Of a stretch of 64,000 bases of DNA, positions 49,440 to 60,399 are shown in pieces (position 1 is the stretch's first letter; every line of letters starts with the position of its first letter). The stretch spans positions 56,656,429-56,720,428 of the forward strand of contig OX485804.1 in NCBI GenBank assembly GCA_950295325.1, given 5' to 3'. Below the pieces are notes generated by a model, which was not told the origin of the DNA, did not search any database, and saw only the letters and a program-made list of their open reading frames with translations. This DNA comes from Polytrichum commune (Eukaryota; Streptophyta; Polytrichopsida; Polytrichales; Polytrichaceae). Made by a program: the position numbers and the translations under genes.

Positions 49440-52060
49440 CATGAAAGATTAAGGTAACATTGACTGCCTCTGTGATACCATTTTTTGGATAGGATATGTG
49501 ATTTTTGACTTTGAAGAATAGATGAGTGACAAATTACACTCAAGACTCACAGAACAATGATACAATAGGTGATTAGTCACTCAGGAGTGGAAACAGGCAA
49601 GTGTGGTAGAATATTACTTAGCTGCCCGTAGTATAGAAGATATCAGGAGTCATGAAATTCACATGTGACAATTAAAAGAAGCACTTGGTATCCTAGCTTG
49701 AGGCAGTCACCACCTTTCGGGACAGGAAGATAAGAAGGAGGAGGAAGAGGACAGGGGAGAGGGTATTGTAATTTTGATCCTCCTCTCGTGAAGAGAGTGA
49801 ACCTGTTTTTATCATCTCTCCTATCTCCAGGGTGTGAAACCCTTGAACTTACTGTAAATCATACTTTTGAATATATAAAGTGTACATTCGGATATATCAT
49901 TTGTACAAGTTGTTTGTGACTTTGTAAGTGGAATGTTTTGTTGTTTGGGTGGGATTTGATTCAAGGGTGTGAAACTCCTGAATGTAAGTATGTGAGACTC
50001 TTATGTGAGTATTAAGATCAACATCGTGTATAATTTCTTGGATAGTCTCTTAAGATTCTGGATTCCCGTAATGAAGTGAATGTGTGGAAAGTGAAAGTCC
50101 CTAAATCGGAGAGAGTCTCGAAAGAACCTAGGATATACTGCTCCTGTGAAAGGAGTAAGTTTTGTGGGATCATCTTAAGCTCATGAGGGAGGGCATGTCA
50201 GAGAATTTGATTGTGAAGCTCTTGGTTAAGTGGGGAGTCTTTGAGAAATTCTACCTTTGTGTGAATCGAGGCAATCTTCATTCTCTATGCATGTCTTAGC
50301 CTATGTAAGCATGAGACAGGAATGAAGTTGCTCAACATGGTGTAGTGTCTTAATTTCAAGATTCTCATTCATGTCCATAACTTACAAATGGGAGATGGAA
50401 TTCCACTGTGAATAACTGTGTCATTCACTTATGTGAATTTAATAAGAGAATTTATAGTGATCCTCTCGGGAAGAGGGAGATGGAATCATCCTTATATTGA
50501 AATATTATCGGGGAATGATCATGAGAAAACTTGACGTATCAAAGTTCCCATTGTGAATGAATCTATGTATGAGTGTAGACTCTGGGAATTTCTTGTGAAA
50601 GGGAATTAGTGATTCAATCCGAGGTTAGATCATGAAATCATTCTCTTTGATTGAGAGAAGTTTTTCAACTAAGTGAAGATACCCTTAAATTTTCCTTTGA
50701 GCGTGAATCTCCTGCGAAAGGAGTTACCTCTACCTAACCTGGTTCTATGTGGGTCGTGTAAATTGAGAGCAAGTCAAGTATATATCTCTGTGAAAGAAGA
50801 TATATCAACACCTTCGGTGGACTGATACTTTCTCTTGTCTCAAATTAATATATGGACCGCCATAACAGGGCCTAATTCCAGGACGATCTTTGTGAATTAA
50901 TTTCCTTCAGTCATTATTACTGCATAATATCAGGGTGTGAAGCCCGTGGTTTCTGTTAGATTACATGAAGTCTAATCTAAGGGAGTTATGAGTCTTTGTC
51001 TCTCCATCAATTTGTAGGAGAATTGGAGTTCTTCTGTCCCCTTCAGAATACTTTCTTCCCTGAGAGTTCAATTCCATATCATTAGAGAATGAGAATTGAA
51101 TTTGGTGAAGGAGTTATCCCGGGAGAAAGAAGTGGAAATGTCTCTCCTACCCCTTTTTAATTCTGAGCTGTCAGTGTGATGGAGGTGGGAAATTACCACC
51201 TAGAGAAACTCCTGTTCCACCTTTGAGAATTCGAAAGGAGAGTTTTCGAGCACTCGAGGAATCGACCAACAACTATTTAGAACATGTAGTTTGCGCTAAG
51301 AGGAAGGAATTCGCTATACTTTTCCTCTCCAAGCCTGGTGTTCCGAGAAGGAACTCTCTGCTGCTCAAAGTGTGGAAGAGATTGTGGTTCTCTCCTAAGA
51401 AATTGACTGCAGTCATGAAAGAGTTTCCTTACTGATAATGACTTTGTGATCTTTGAGTGAGTTTGCGACCAAAGAGCAGATCATAATTGTTGTTATGGGG
51501 AAGCATTATGTTTGGATTGTGAAAACTGTGTAGTAATTAAGTCTCACTATTATAACTGTGAAGCACGAAATGTATTGGAGGGAATCCCTGTGAGGAGTAA
51601 ACTCTGATGCCGGCCGAGAAGGGTCGGAGGAATTAGTTCCGCGAAACAGCCGCGAAAAGAAGATGCACCGCATCGGAGACGAAGAAGTCGCGTGAAGGAG
51701 CAGAAGCTGTAAGAGGGAGCTGGGCTCACATATCCCATATCGATTGGGTTGAGCGGGAAGGGCAGGTATATAACCTATCCTTTCTCAGTGGCTAATGTGT
51801 CCAGACGCTTCTCATGACACAAGACTGTCTATTGGTTACTGGTTACTAGTTACTTGGCATTGGTTACTAGACGTTTCTCTGGATACTTGTGACTAGACGC
51901 TTACTTGGAACTGGGAACTAGACGTTTACTTGTGACTTGGCACTAGACTGTTACTGTTCTGACCCGGTCCGCTTCAGAGGCTTCTCGCTCTGTTCCCGGT
52001 TCGTGGTTCTGTCACTTATAACTAGACTTTTATAAAAATCCCCTAAGTCCTAATTTTTAC
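49440..52060 (+). repeat. 2.6 kb noncoding region with recurrent GNGAA-loop hairpins, LTR-like
   Basis: Small stem-loops with a constant five-base loop G-N-G-A-A and varying complementary stems recur. Examples are CTCTC-GTGAA-GAGAG (49783), AGGGT-GTGAA-ACCCT (49829), a 7-of-8 paired stem at 49961-49981, CTCCT-GTGAA-AGGAG (50141), CTCTC-GGGAA-GAGGG (50463), an 8-bp stem at 50587-50607, CTCCT-GCGAA-AGGAG (50709) and one at 50781. A TATA-like GGTATATAACC lies near 51765, followed by TTACTGGTTACTAGTTACT-type short repeats. No protein domain is visible. A long retrotransposon LTR inserted in the CACTA element would fit, but I found no unambiguous TG...CA ends or 5-bp duplication. Confidence 0.4.
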
Positions 52061-53157
52061 AAGTATGGAAACCTATCATTGTTTGAGTAATGAATAAAAT
52101 TATTTATGATGAGTGTGTGACAAGTCAAGTCACATGAGAATGGATTAATTGTGATATTTAAGTGTCAAACTCAATCCATTACCCCTTTGAACTATCAATT
52201 GACCTTATCGTGACAAACTAAAGATACATCTGACACTCATTTAGTCTTCCCTGGGTGTTTTTTTTTAGCTGGAACCCTCGATGAAAAAAAAAAAAAACAC
52301 TATACAATTAATACTTGGAATTATTTTAAGTTTATGTGAACACTACGTTTAAAAATAAAGATAAGTGAAGGTTGACTCTCAAAACAAAACAAATATCATA
52401 GTGTGAAACTTAAATTTAGATTGTACTATCGTTTATTTGATAAAATTTTAAATATCTATATTCAAAAAGAAATTTCACCAATGTCTTTTCTATTTTGATT
52501 ACAAACAAAATATTTAATTTTTTTAATAAATAGTGTTATGACCCAAGTGTTATGATCTCAAGCTGGGCTTGAGATTTCATTATTCTATCACATACATCAC
52601 ACTTATACTCCATAGTAAGTCAACTATTAAGGTATCAGTTTAATTTTTTTATAAATGAATAAAACAAATAAATATGAAATAAATATAACAAATAAAACAA
52701 ATATAGAAATATAACAAGTTGAATAGAAAAAAAACCCCTTTATATAGTATCAATAATCATTCCAATCAAGTAAAGTAAAATAAAAAAAATAAAAAATTAT
52801 TTACCGGACTTTTACATTTATCGGACTTTTACATTTATCACAATATGTATTTTTATGTCCTTGATGATCTTCTCTTGGTTGAGCTGAACATGAAAGTCAT
52901 GATCTATGCACTCAAGTTCAAGAGTGCTTCATCACCTGTTTTGGAATCATCAAGCCCTTCCTCTTTCATTTCTTTGGTAATTTTCTCTCACTCAATTGAG
53001 TCACCATTGAATAGAGTAGGGAAAATACCAAATCAACAGAACCAAATCAACAACCCCAAGTTGATTACTGACTGAGTCGACTCGACCTAATCAACAACCG
53101 CAATCAACAATTTTCAGTTGAATTTCTATTGGTTTGGTCACAGAAATTCTAGTAGTG
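52061..53157. other. AT-rich stretch ending in a CACTA-type terminus
   Basis: It has no gene. The last bases, GAAATTCTAGTAGTG (53143-53157), read in reverse as CACTACTAGAATTTC, a common CACTA end. They are preceded by repeated ATCAACA/TTGAT motifs (about 53020-53120) that differ from the TGACTA motifs of the host element. It may be the right end of a different CACTA element nested here; no matching left end was found. Confidence 0.35.
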
Positions 53158-53404
53158 TATGTGAGCAAGCATGACTAAATGTAGTCATACTTGGGACTGC
53201 ATGACTCAATGCAGTCAGATTTAGTGACCACGTGACTAATAGTAGTCCACGTAACATGAATGGCTATATCCACAACATTTCACTGAATTGAATTTACTTT
53301 TGGCTGCTCCTTCCTAAAATGGAATGTATTGTAGCAGCTTATTCCTAAAGGTCAATGTATTGTTGCATGTTTTAAAAAAAATTGTAGTTATGTTGTCTAG
53401 GTGG

Positions 53405-54400
53405 ACCGCATTTTAGCCGATGGATCCGACATCACGGAAGGAACTTTTGCAATTGCAACTGTGGGACATCGAAGAGAAAGAAGCTGTCGCGCACCTCTCC
53501 ATGAGGAGTGCCCGAAACACCATGGGCACAAGGGGGACCCCGGAGTGACACCCGGGACTTGTGGCGCCATTGGTGAGAGGGCCCAAGTGATCCTAGTGTG
53601 GGTGAGGGCCCCGGGCGTTGGGAACGCCTCCCACCCACGGAGACTAGGAAGCACAAGGGTAAGGCCATGAGCTATGCGTAGCTCATGGCGTGGTGATTCT
53701 AGAATGCTCAAGAACACCTCAATCGGAGGTGTGAGCTAGGAGTTATGGCCATTTGAGTGGGGCGCTGTCCCGGGACAGCGCCCTGGTACAGCAGTGCCTG
53801 GGAGTGATTCCCGGGACTGCCAAGGTTCAAACAGGCATAACTTCCTCAAGACTTGCCCGAATGGGGCAAGTGAGGAGTCCATCTTCATCTACGTGAAGCG
53901 TTGATGAAGATGGAGTGGTTGGTTGTTATGATCGGACATCATACAAGGAAGTTATGATGGTCTGAAGCTGCCGGGGGGGTTCTAGGCCCAGCAGCTAAAG
54001 GAAAATGTCCACTTGGCCCCAACTCTTGGTAGAGAGACAAGAGGTTGGTTGACGGTGGGGTAGGGGCCCCGCGTAGAGTCCTAGAGGCTTATATGGGTGA
54101 GGTGGTGTGGCCTCACCCACCCGAGGCCAAACGGCAAGGCCTCCATGGGCTTTGGCCTATTGTGAGGCCATAGTTGCCTAGTATGACTCGGGTTGTTGTA
54201 GTGTTGCTCCGGCAACGCGATGATCAACATAAGATGGGACTTCCATGGATGGAAGTCCACATCTAGGAATGGGTTACCGATTAAGGGGTGAGTCCCGAAA
54301 GCAAAGTAGGAGGGTTGGTTCCCCTCCTATGAACTATATGGTCCGGGGTAAGAGGAGCTAACCATTAGCATGGCGGAATGTGAAGGGTTAGCGACTCGTA
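53405..54400 (+). other. GC-rich, hairpin-dense 1-kb island
   Basis: This block is far richer in G+C than the rest of the window and carries many near-perfect stem-loops: 53664-53689 (11-bp stem), 53761-53782 (22-bp perfect palindrome), 53851-53871, 53879-53913, about 54100-54123, 54203-54216 (stem with TCCG loop) and 54237-54258. Open frames on both strands are a composition effect. It lies just upstream of the transposase-associated exon and may be a separate insertion or a structured leader. I recognise no known family. Confidence 0.45.
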
Positions 54401-54404
54401 ACCT

Positions 54405-54599
54405 TTGCTAGAATTGAAAATTGGCAAGATTGTCAAGGGGGGGCTAGCAAGGGTTGCGACAGAAGTTGACCGGCAAGGTCTAACAAGTTACCCTTGCCCA
54501 TGTAAGAAATGCATGGGTGCGAGAATATTGGATCGGAAAACCATCCGCAAACATCTACGGAAGTACAAGCGAGATCCAGAATTTAAAAGATCAATCCTG
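54405..54599 (+). CDS. Transposase-associated zinc-type domain exon (Transpos_assoc-like)
   Basis: Residues from VKGGLARVATEVDRQGL through YPCPCKKCMG to a TIRKHLRKYKRDPEF helix follow the plant Transpos_assoc pattern. That domain normally forms the N-terminus of TNP2-type CACTA transposases: an x-CPCxxC zinc knuckle followed by a helix with HL. The exon probably ends at 54599 with donor GTATGC. A candidate acceptor at 54691-54692 opens a phase-compatible frame from 54693 that reaches 54850, where the SET sequence starts in another frame. The start codon is not clear and the exon may begin further upstream, beyond the GC-rich island. Expected role: DNA or protein binding by the CACTA machinery. 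Confidence 0.6.
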
Positions 54600-54847
54600 G
54601 TATGCTATCGTTACTATTTTTATGATATGTTGGATGTGAATAATATGGGGAACTAATGCAACTGCCTTACTTTGTTGGAATGAAACGTGTAGGAAACACA
54701 GAGACCTATTCTACTGGCTGCAACAGCTACTGCATTAAAGTCAGTAATTTCAGCTACTCTACCGTTTCGAAGGAGCGGAGAGAATAGTTCGGTTCCCAAT
54801 CAGCAAGTGTCCATGGATACTGTCCACACAGATAGCTACCATGGGCA

Positions 54848-55288
54848 GTGGCGCATAGGCCCCATCCCAAACTCAAACCCTTCACATTTTGGGATAGAAA
54901 GTGGGAGGTTAGGGTGTCCACACATCCCCACATGGGATGGGGCCTATATGTCATGGAAGCAGCCAAAGCCGACGATGAGTTACTGCCATTTGTTGGAAAA
55001 CAACTATCAGTGGCAGAATTCAAGAGTATATGTCAAGCAAACCACCGATTTCTGAAGTATGCAATACACGTGAAAAAAAATGTTTATCAGGATGGAGATG
55101 TATTGAATGGAAATGTTGCAGGGTTTATTAACAACTCTATTGGAAGAGAGCATTTAGGAAATGTACTTTGGGAATACGTGTCATTGCCTACTCCTTGGAA
55201 TCCAAAAATTTGGAGGTATATCATGACTATAGCAACACGTGATATTGACGTGGGAGAGGAACTATTCACATATTACCCTTTAAACTGA
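54848..55288 (+). CDS. SET-domain protein (lysine methyltransferase type) carried by the CACTA element
   Basis: The frame encodes about 146 residues with the SET landmarks in order. MGWGLYVMEAA near residue 29 is the N-terminal G-x-G-L block. NVAGFINNSIG near residue 90 is the N-x-x-x-F-I-N-H-S block, here with Asn in place of His. TIATRDIDVGEELFTYYPLN at the end is the A-x-R-D-I-x-x-G-E-E-L-x-x-x-Y block with the catalytic-type Tyr. SET proteins transfer methyl groups from S-adenosylmethionine to lysines, usually on histones. No post-SET cysteine cluster follows. The stop is at 55286-55288. The frame opens at a GTG after an in-frame TAG at 54833, and no ATG start is obvious, so it is probably an exon of a longer protein or slightly frameshifted. 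It sits between two CACTA transposase parts. Whether it is active is unknown. Confidence 0.75.
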   Translation: MAHRPHPKLKPFTFWDRKWEVRVSTHPHMGWGLYVMEAAKADDELLPFVGKQLSVAEFKSICQANHRFLKYAIHVKKNVYQDGDVLNGNVAGFINNSIGREHLGNVLWEYVSLPTPWNPKIWRYIMTIATRDIDVGEELFTYYPLN

Positions 55289-55299
55289 CATGACGTCCT

Positions 55300-55620
55300 T
55301 TTTGTAGCAATGATCTCAGTAACCCATATGACTAAATTGTTGTAATCCTTAAGTGCTTAATGATTGCGGAGTCTGATAGTTTACTCTTAGGGGTAGTCGT
55401 AGTCATTGTTTTTGCGTTGATGACTAACTCCTGGTCACTTTTTTCACAGAGATGACTAAATTGTTCTCACTCATTTTGCACAGATGAGTAAATCGATGTC
55501 ACTGTTATGGTATGGACGACTAAATTGCAGACAATGTTACCAAATAGATGACACAAGTATTTAGATTCATTTTCTATTGTTATATTATCGTAAGCAATGC
55601 AAGTAACGTCACGTACCTGT
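55300..55620. repeat. Internal TGACTA motif cluster between SET frame and transposase
   Basis: TGACTAAATTGT recurs near 55329 and 55452, with related GACTAAATTG at 55518 and GATGACTAACTCCTGGTCAC near 55419. These are the same motifs as at the element ends. They lie in sequence that would be intron or intergenic. Confidence 0.55.
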
Positions 55621-57099
55621 AAATAATTGGGGGGTTGTTGTTATGTTGTATGAAGTTTGGAATATTGTACGAAACTGGACAAGATTGCCAAGACCTCCAC
55701 GAACGTCATGAAGCGCAGGGGGAAATCCCGTCCATGCAAACCGACTCTGAGGAATTTGAGCTTACACGGATGGTCACAGAGTGTTTTGCACGATACGACA
55801 ACATCCCTCCCGCTACCTATGATGGAATTGATGAGGACGAAAATGACAGTGCTTTGGAAGACGATGACCTCAATAACGTAGATCTTACGACAGTCATTGA
55901 GGAATCAAACATTCCCCTATATGAAGGCTCGCAAACAAAGCTGTTGGTTGCAGTGCTTCTCCTATTCAATTGCTTCACGGTATTTGAAGTTTCAAACACT
56001 TGTGCAGATGAAATCTTGAACGTGATCACCAAACTTCTCCCCAAGGGTAATAAACTGCCAAAATCCCACTGGGAAGGGAAGAAATTCCTACGGAATTTGG
56101 GGCTTTCCTACAACTCCATCCATGCATGTAGAAACGGGTGTTGTTTATTTCGACGCAAGTTAGCAGAGGCCTTGAGCTGTCCGAAATGTGGGGAGATGCG
56201 ATACATATCAGATAATAGTACAAGGGCAACGAAGATACTAAGGCATTTTCCACTTATACCCCGTCTGTTGCGAATGTTTCGATGTGCCCGACTTGCACAG
56301 TTAACCAAGTGGCACACATCAAGGAAAAAACTGGACGGTTATATGGAGAGTGTTTCAGATTCTAAAGCTTGGAAACACATCAATGCTGTGTATCCGGCAT
56401 TTGCCTCTGAGGAGAGGAACATACGACTAGGGATGGCCCTAGATGGTGTGAACCCTTACTCAACCCAATCATTAAGTCACTCAACGTGGCCAGTAATAAT
56501 GTTGAATTACAACCTTCCTCCCTGGCTCATCACGAAACGTTTCTTTCTAATGTTGGTTCTTCTAATCCCTGGAAAAGAAAGCGTCACTTCGGAAAACATA
56601 GATGTCTATTTGGCCCCACTTATTGAAGAGTTGCAGCAACTGTGGCATGGTGTGAATGCCGTCGATGTATCGACTGACGGTGAAAACAAACATTTTGTCC
56701 TCAAAGCAATTTTGATGTGGTGCATTCACGATTATCCTGCGTATGGTCTTGTCTCTGGGCAAGTGACAAAGGGTTACAAAGGATGCACTGAATGTGGCCC
56801 TAATGTTAGTACTCGTCGATCAACTGCACTGGGCAAAAATTTATATTTGGGTCATCGGAGATACCTAACAAGGAATCACCCGTATCGACGACTCCAAAGA
56901 GCATTTGATGGCAAAGAAGAAAATAGAGCGTTACCTTGCCCTCTTACTGGTCGAGACATTGTGCGCCACGCTAATGCAAGGGAGAAATGGCTAAATGCCT
57001 CCAACGAAAACAGACATGGGGGGGTCAACGATCCAGTGCACACAACTAGAGTGAAGAGGTTGTCCGGCTTGTTTCGTCTTCCGTATTGGCAGGTCAGTG

Positions 57100-57320
57100 T
57101 ACCATAGCCATTTCTAGACCTTACACTAATTTACATTATTTCTGCTATTTGACTGTAAAACACTATATGTGATCAATACATGATTATCTGCACTTAGCGC
57201 ATGACTATATGTAGTGCAGAAATCAGTGGTGCTAGTCACATGTTTGGATCCCCTGACTCGGTAAATAAAATATGACTAGTGCATAGTCATGAACACCAAA
57301 TCCACGACTACATTTGTACG
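57100..57320. repeat. TGACTA motifs in transposase intron 2
   Basis: GCATGACTATATGTAGTGCAG near 57200 and TATGACTAGTGCATAGTCATG near 57270 are inverted pairs of the element's end motif. They lie inside the intron between the predicted exons ending at 57092 and starting at 57391. Confidence 0.5.
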
Positions 57321-58894
57321 AATACACACAGAATGCCGTAGTGAGGAGATGTGCATAATTGCTCTAACATGAGTCGAGCACTGCTTGCAGGCTCTTATGA
57401 TCCGTCATGTGTTGGATCCAATGCATTGCGAAAAAAACTTGTGCGAAAACATCATGAAGACAATATGGGGATTGAAAGATACATTGAAATTAAGACTAGA
57501 CCTTAAGGAGGCGTCGATACGTCCCGAGCTCCACCCGAAACCTGGTGGAAATGACACCATCATACTACCAATTGCTCCCTATGTGCTGTCAAAGGTGGAG
57601 AAGTCAAAATTTATCAAAACTATCCGCAACCTGAAGACCCCCAGCAACTACGTGGGGCAGTTGTCGAAGAGGATAACCGTTGATGGAGACCTTCGTGGGC
57701 TTAAGTCACATGACTACCACATAATGATGCAGCAAATTCTTCCTTTATGTGTGTGAACACTCCTAACAAAGGAAGTTCGTACGACAATAATTCGTACAAG
57801 TAGGATCTTTGTGCGATTATATGCAAAGTCTGTGGATCCATCTACAATGGAAGACCTGATGGAAGAAACTGCAGTTACTATGTGTATGTTGGAGAAGGTC
57901 TTCCCGCCGGCATTTTTTGATGTCATGTCACATCTACCGATTCACTTAGTGCAGCAGTTAGACATTTGTGGTCCGGTTCACACACGTTGGATGTACCCTG
58001 TTGAACGGTATATGAAAACGTTGAAGGGCTACGTATGGCAACGAGCACAACCGGAGGGGTCGATGGCAAGAGGGTATATTATGGAGGAGGCACTTGGATT
58101 CTGCACCGAGTACATGCAAAACTGCACTGTGACATCACGCTGTGTATGGGACGACAAAAAGGAGCCAAGTACAAATGACGAAGTGTTACAAGGGAAGGGG
58201 AGACGGCGCGTACTGTCTCCGCAACTGCAACAGTGGATTCATGAGTTCGTGCTCAACAACGTTGAAATACTTGAAGATTACAGAAAGTATGCACCTAAGC
58301 AATATGATTGTTAGGTAGTAATACATGTCAAACAAAGCACTATGTCTAGTCATCGTTTTTCATTTTAGGACTAGCTATGAAGACGAGACATATGAAACAG
58401 TCAGAAAAGTGAAGAAGACTACTAGGTATAGTCACAGTTATGAAGAAGATGACCAACATAGCTGTACATGTTGTAGTAATGTAACAGTGTATGGAAAGTA
58501 ACGGTCTTGAGGTGATGTGTATATTGCAGGCGGTATGCCACTGAAATGACTAGACGAGAAGAGGCCAGAAAAACCGTTAAAAGACGAAGCAAGGGAAGAC
58601 ACGCAGATTATCCCATTGATGTACGACAAGAATCCTTCAGTACGTGGTTCCAAAACGCAGTGACCGAAGACACTGCGAGGGGGAATGATGTGTCCGAGGA
58701 TGTACATGCACTGTTGTTGCCTCCTAGACGAGAAGCAAAGGCATACAAGGCGATGTATGCATATGGCAATCATATACGAGTACGGGGAGCAGAAGCATCT
58801 ATGTCCACATGTGACAGTGGAGTAGCAGCTACATTTCTCCAATCTTGTCGTTCTAGTTCTAGTGACAAGAATATGAGAACAACAAATCTAGAGT

Positions 58895-59391
58895 CACGGG
58901 TAGATTACTCTAAGGCATTTTTGTGCACCACGTGCAGCTGGGGGTTATTTGTTTAGGGGCTATTTACCTTCAAGGGCTGAATTAAAACCTCCCTATAATT
59001 ACTTAAATTTCAAAAATGGCCCATTTGTTTGCACCCTTCCATTACTTATATTGTCCAAGTCACTGCAATTTTTTGTACTCTATATTCCTTTTAAGTAATT
59101 TTGGACATACGGAAATCCCAATTATCATCCATCCCCGTGAGTCCCAAACCCATTTACATATCACACTAAACATACCTTCTAGGATCCTTATCTTCAGCCC
59201 CTATATTAATTTTACAAAAAAATAATGGCCCACATTTTATGTCCATCTAATTTACTTATAATGGGATTGTCTACATTTAATGGCCCCTTCATTATTTGGA
59301 ATTCCTTTATAATTTTTATTTCAAATGATTTTAATCCTCTCTATATTATGCCGCACGTCATTTTTAAAATGCACTAAGTGATCTACCCGTG
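58895..59391 (+). mobile_element. hAT-like MITE family C inserted in the CACTA transposase
   Basis: The 497-bp element has ends CACGGGTAGATTACTC and GAGTGATCTACCCGTG-type (the right side reads AAGTGATCTACCCGTG). The inverted repeats extend about 27 bp into the TTTTTGTGCAC/AAAATGCAC zone. It has a perfect 8-bp duplication TCTAGAGT at 58887-58894 and 59392-59399. It splits the DUF4216 exon: the frame before reads through NLE and resumes after with YVGWVDE. It shares its 5' part with the fragment at 6507 and its outermost bases with 43176. Confidence 0.92.
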
Positions 59392-59639
59392 TCTAGAGTA
59401 TGTAGGGTGGGTGGACGAAATTATCAGCGTAGACTACGGGAAATATGAAGTAGTGGTGTTGTATTGCACATGGGCACAAGCCAACAAGAGGGGAGCTCGG
59501 GCTACAATGAAGTGCGACGAATATGGATTCACATTGTTCAGATTTGATCGACTGATTCCATATTCAGCGGATTCTTTTGCATTTCCTCTTCACGTACAAC
59601 AAGTATTTTTTGTAGACGACGAGGAGAACAGTGAATGAA

Positions 59640-60399
59640 AGATTGTTTTGCGACGACAGCCACGTGGTGCAAGAGTCGAGTCAAGCGACGGCGGAAGGCA
59701 TGAAATGCAAAGTGTGCAGTTAGGTAGAGTAGAGGAGCATGCAGGCCTGCAACCCAACATGCAGTACCATGGACAAGGAATCGGACAATAATGATTTTAG
59801 CAGATGGAAGAGACTTACCACCCGAGATGTAAACAAAAAATTGGTTGTTGTAGAGAAGGATCTAGAGGTGGGATATGACCAACTATCAAACACACTATGA
59901 ATGGTAGTCATTTATGTCATTGCCAAGATATACAATTGGACTTGCCTTCCAACCAACTTCAACGTCACCGATTGAATAAAGAACATGCGTGTGCAGTGGC
60001 TCAAACGAAAATCCACATCGACAAGTATTTGAACAATGTGCAAAGAGAATTGTAGTGGTTGTAGATAGTTTGAGTTTGCAATTGCAAAAATTTCCATAAC
60101 ATCTGAAGTAAAAAACAGATGGGAAAATGCTTCCAAGAAAAAAAGATTGGAATGAAAAACACTTCAAATAACACTCATATAAGTTCACAAAAAATTTTAA
60201 ATTTTAAAAAAAAATACTATAACCCTAAGGAGAAAACCTTAAAGGAACAAAATAAAATCATGAGAAGAGATAAACTGAAGGAAGGAAAGAAGAAGTGAAA
60301 GAATAAATTGAACATAAACAAAGGAAAAGAATTGCATTAAAACCATGAATGCCCCACTCCTAAATCCCCCTACAATTGGCTGCCCAAAACTATAGTCAC
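59640..60399. other. CACTA 3' noncoding part
   Basis: After the transposase stop codon at about 59638 there is AT-rich sequence with no recognised domain and few end motifs until about 60400. Confidence 0.45.

Larger units (their letters stand above)
55635..59638 (+). pseudogene. TNP2-type CACTA transposase (Transposase_21, DUF4218, DUF4216), disrupted
   Basis: Exons are about 55635-57092, 57391-58286, 58530-58894 and 59400-59638, with donors CAG|GTCAGT and AA|GTATGC and acceptors TTGCAG. An ATG at 55650 is a possible start. Exon 1 has LLFNCFTVFEVSN, LPKSHWEGKKFLRNLGL and the catalytic-core region NIDVYLAPLIEELQQLW, then KAILMWCIHDYPAYG and a GYKGCTEC zinc pair. Exon 2 has IRHVLDPMHCEKNLCENI, LKSHDYHIMMQQILP and the DUF4218 hallmark CGPVHTRWMYPVERYMKTLK. 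The last exons carry DUF4216 (VGWVDEIISVDYGKYEVVVL, then DEYGFTLFRFDRL and QQVFFVDDEE). Two lesions: a TGA at 57754-57756 in an otherwise continuous frame, and a 497-bp MITE at 58895-59391. The protein would cut at the terminal repeats; this copy cannot encode it whole. Confidence 0.85.

Noticed and set aside
49465..49490. CTCTGTGATACCA as a reversed tRNA-Met primer-binding site next to an LTR
   Set aside because: It needs an extra two bases relative to GCTCTGATACCA and no matching LTR ends were found, so it is not annotated.
53397..53717. Overlapping open frames on both strands, 78-106 codons
   Set aside because: They lie in a GC-rich, stop-poor island, overlap each other and show no domain; composition artefact.
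54223..54310. Hammerhead-ribozyme-like core (GTGAGTCCCGAAAG) in the GC-rich island
   Set aside because: The CTGATGA core and flanking stems could not be matched by eye; left as a search to run.
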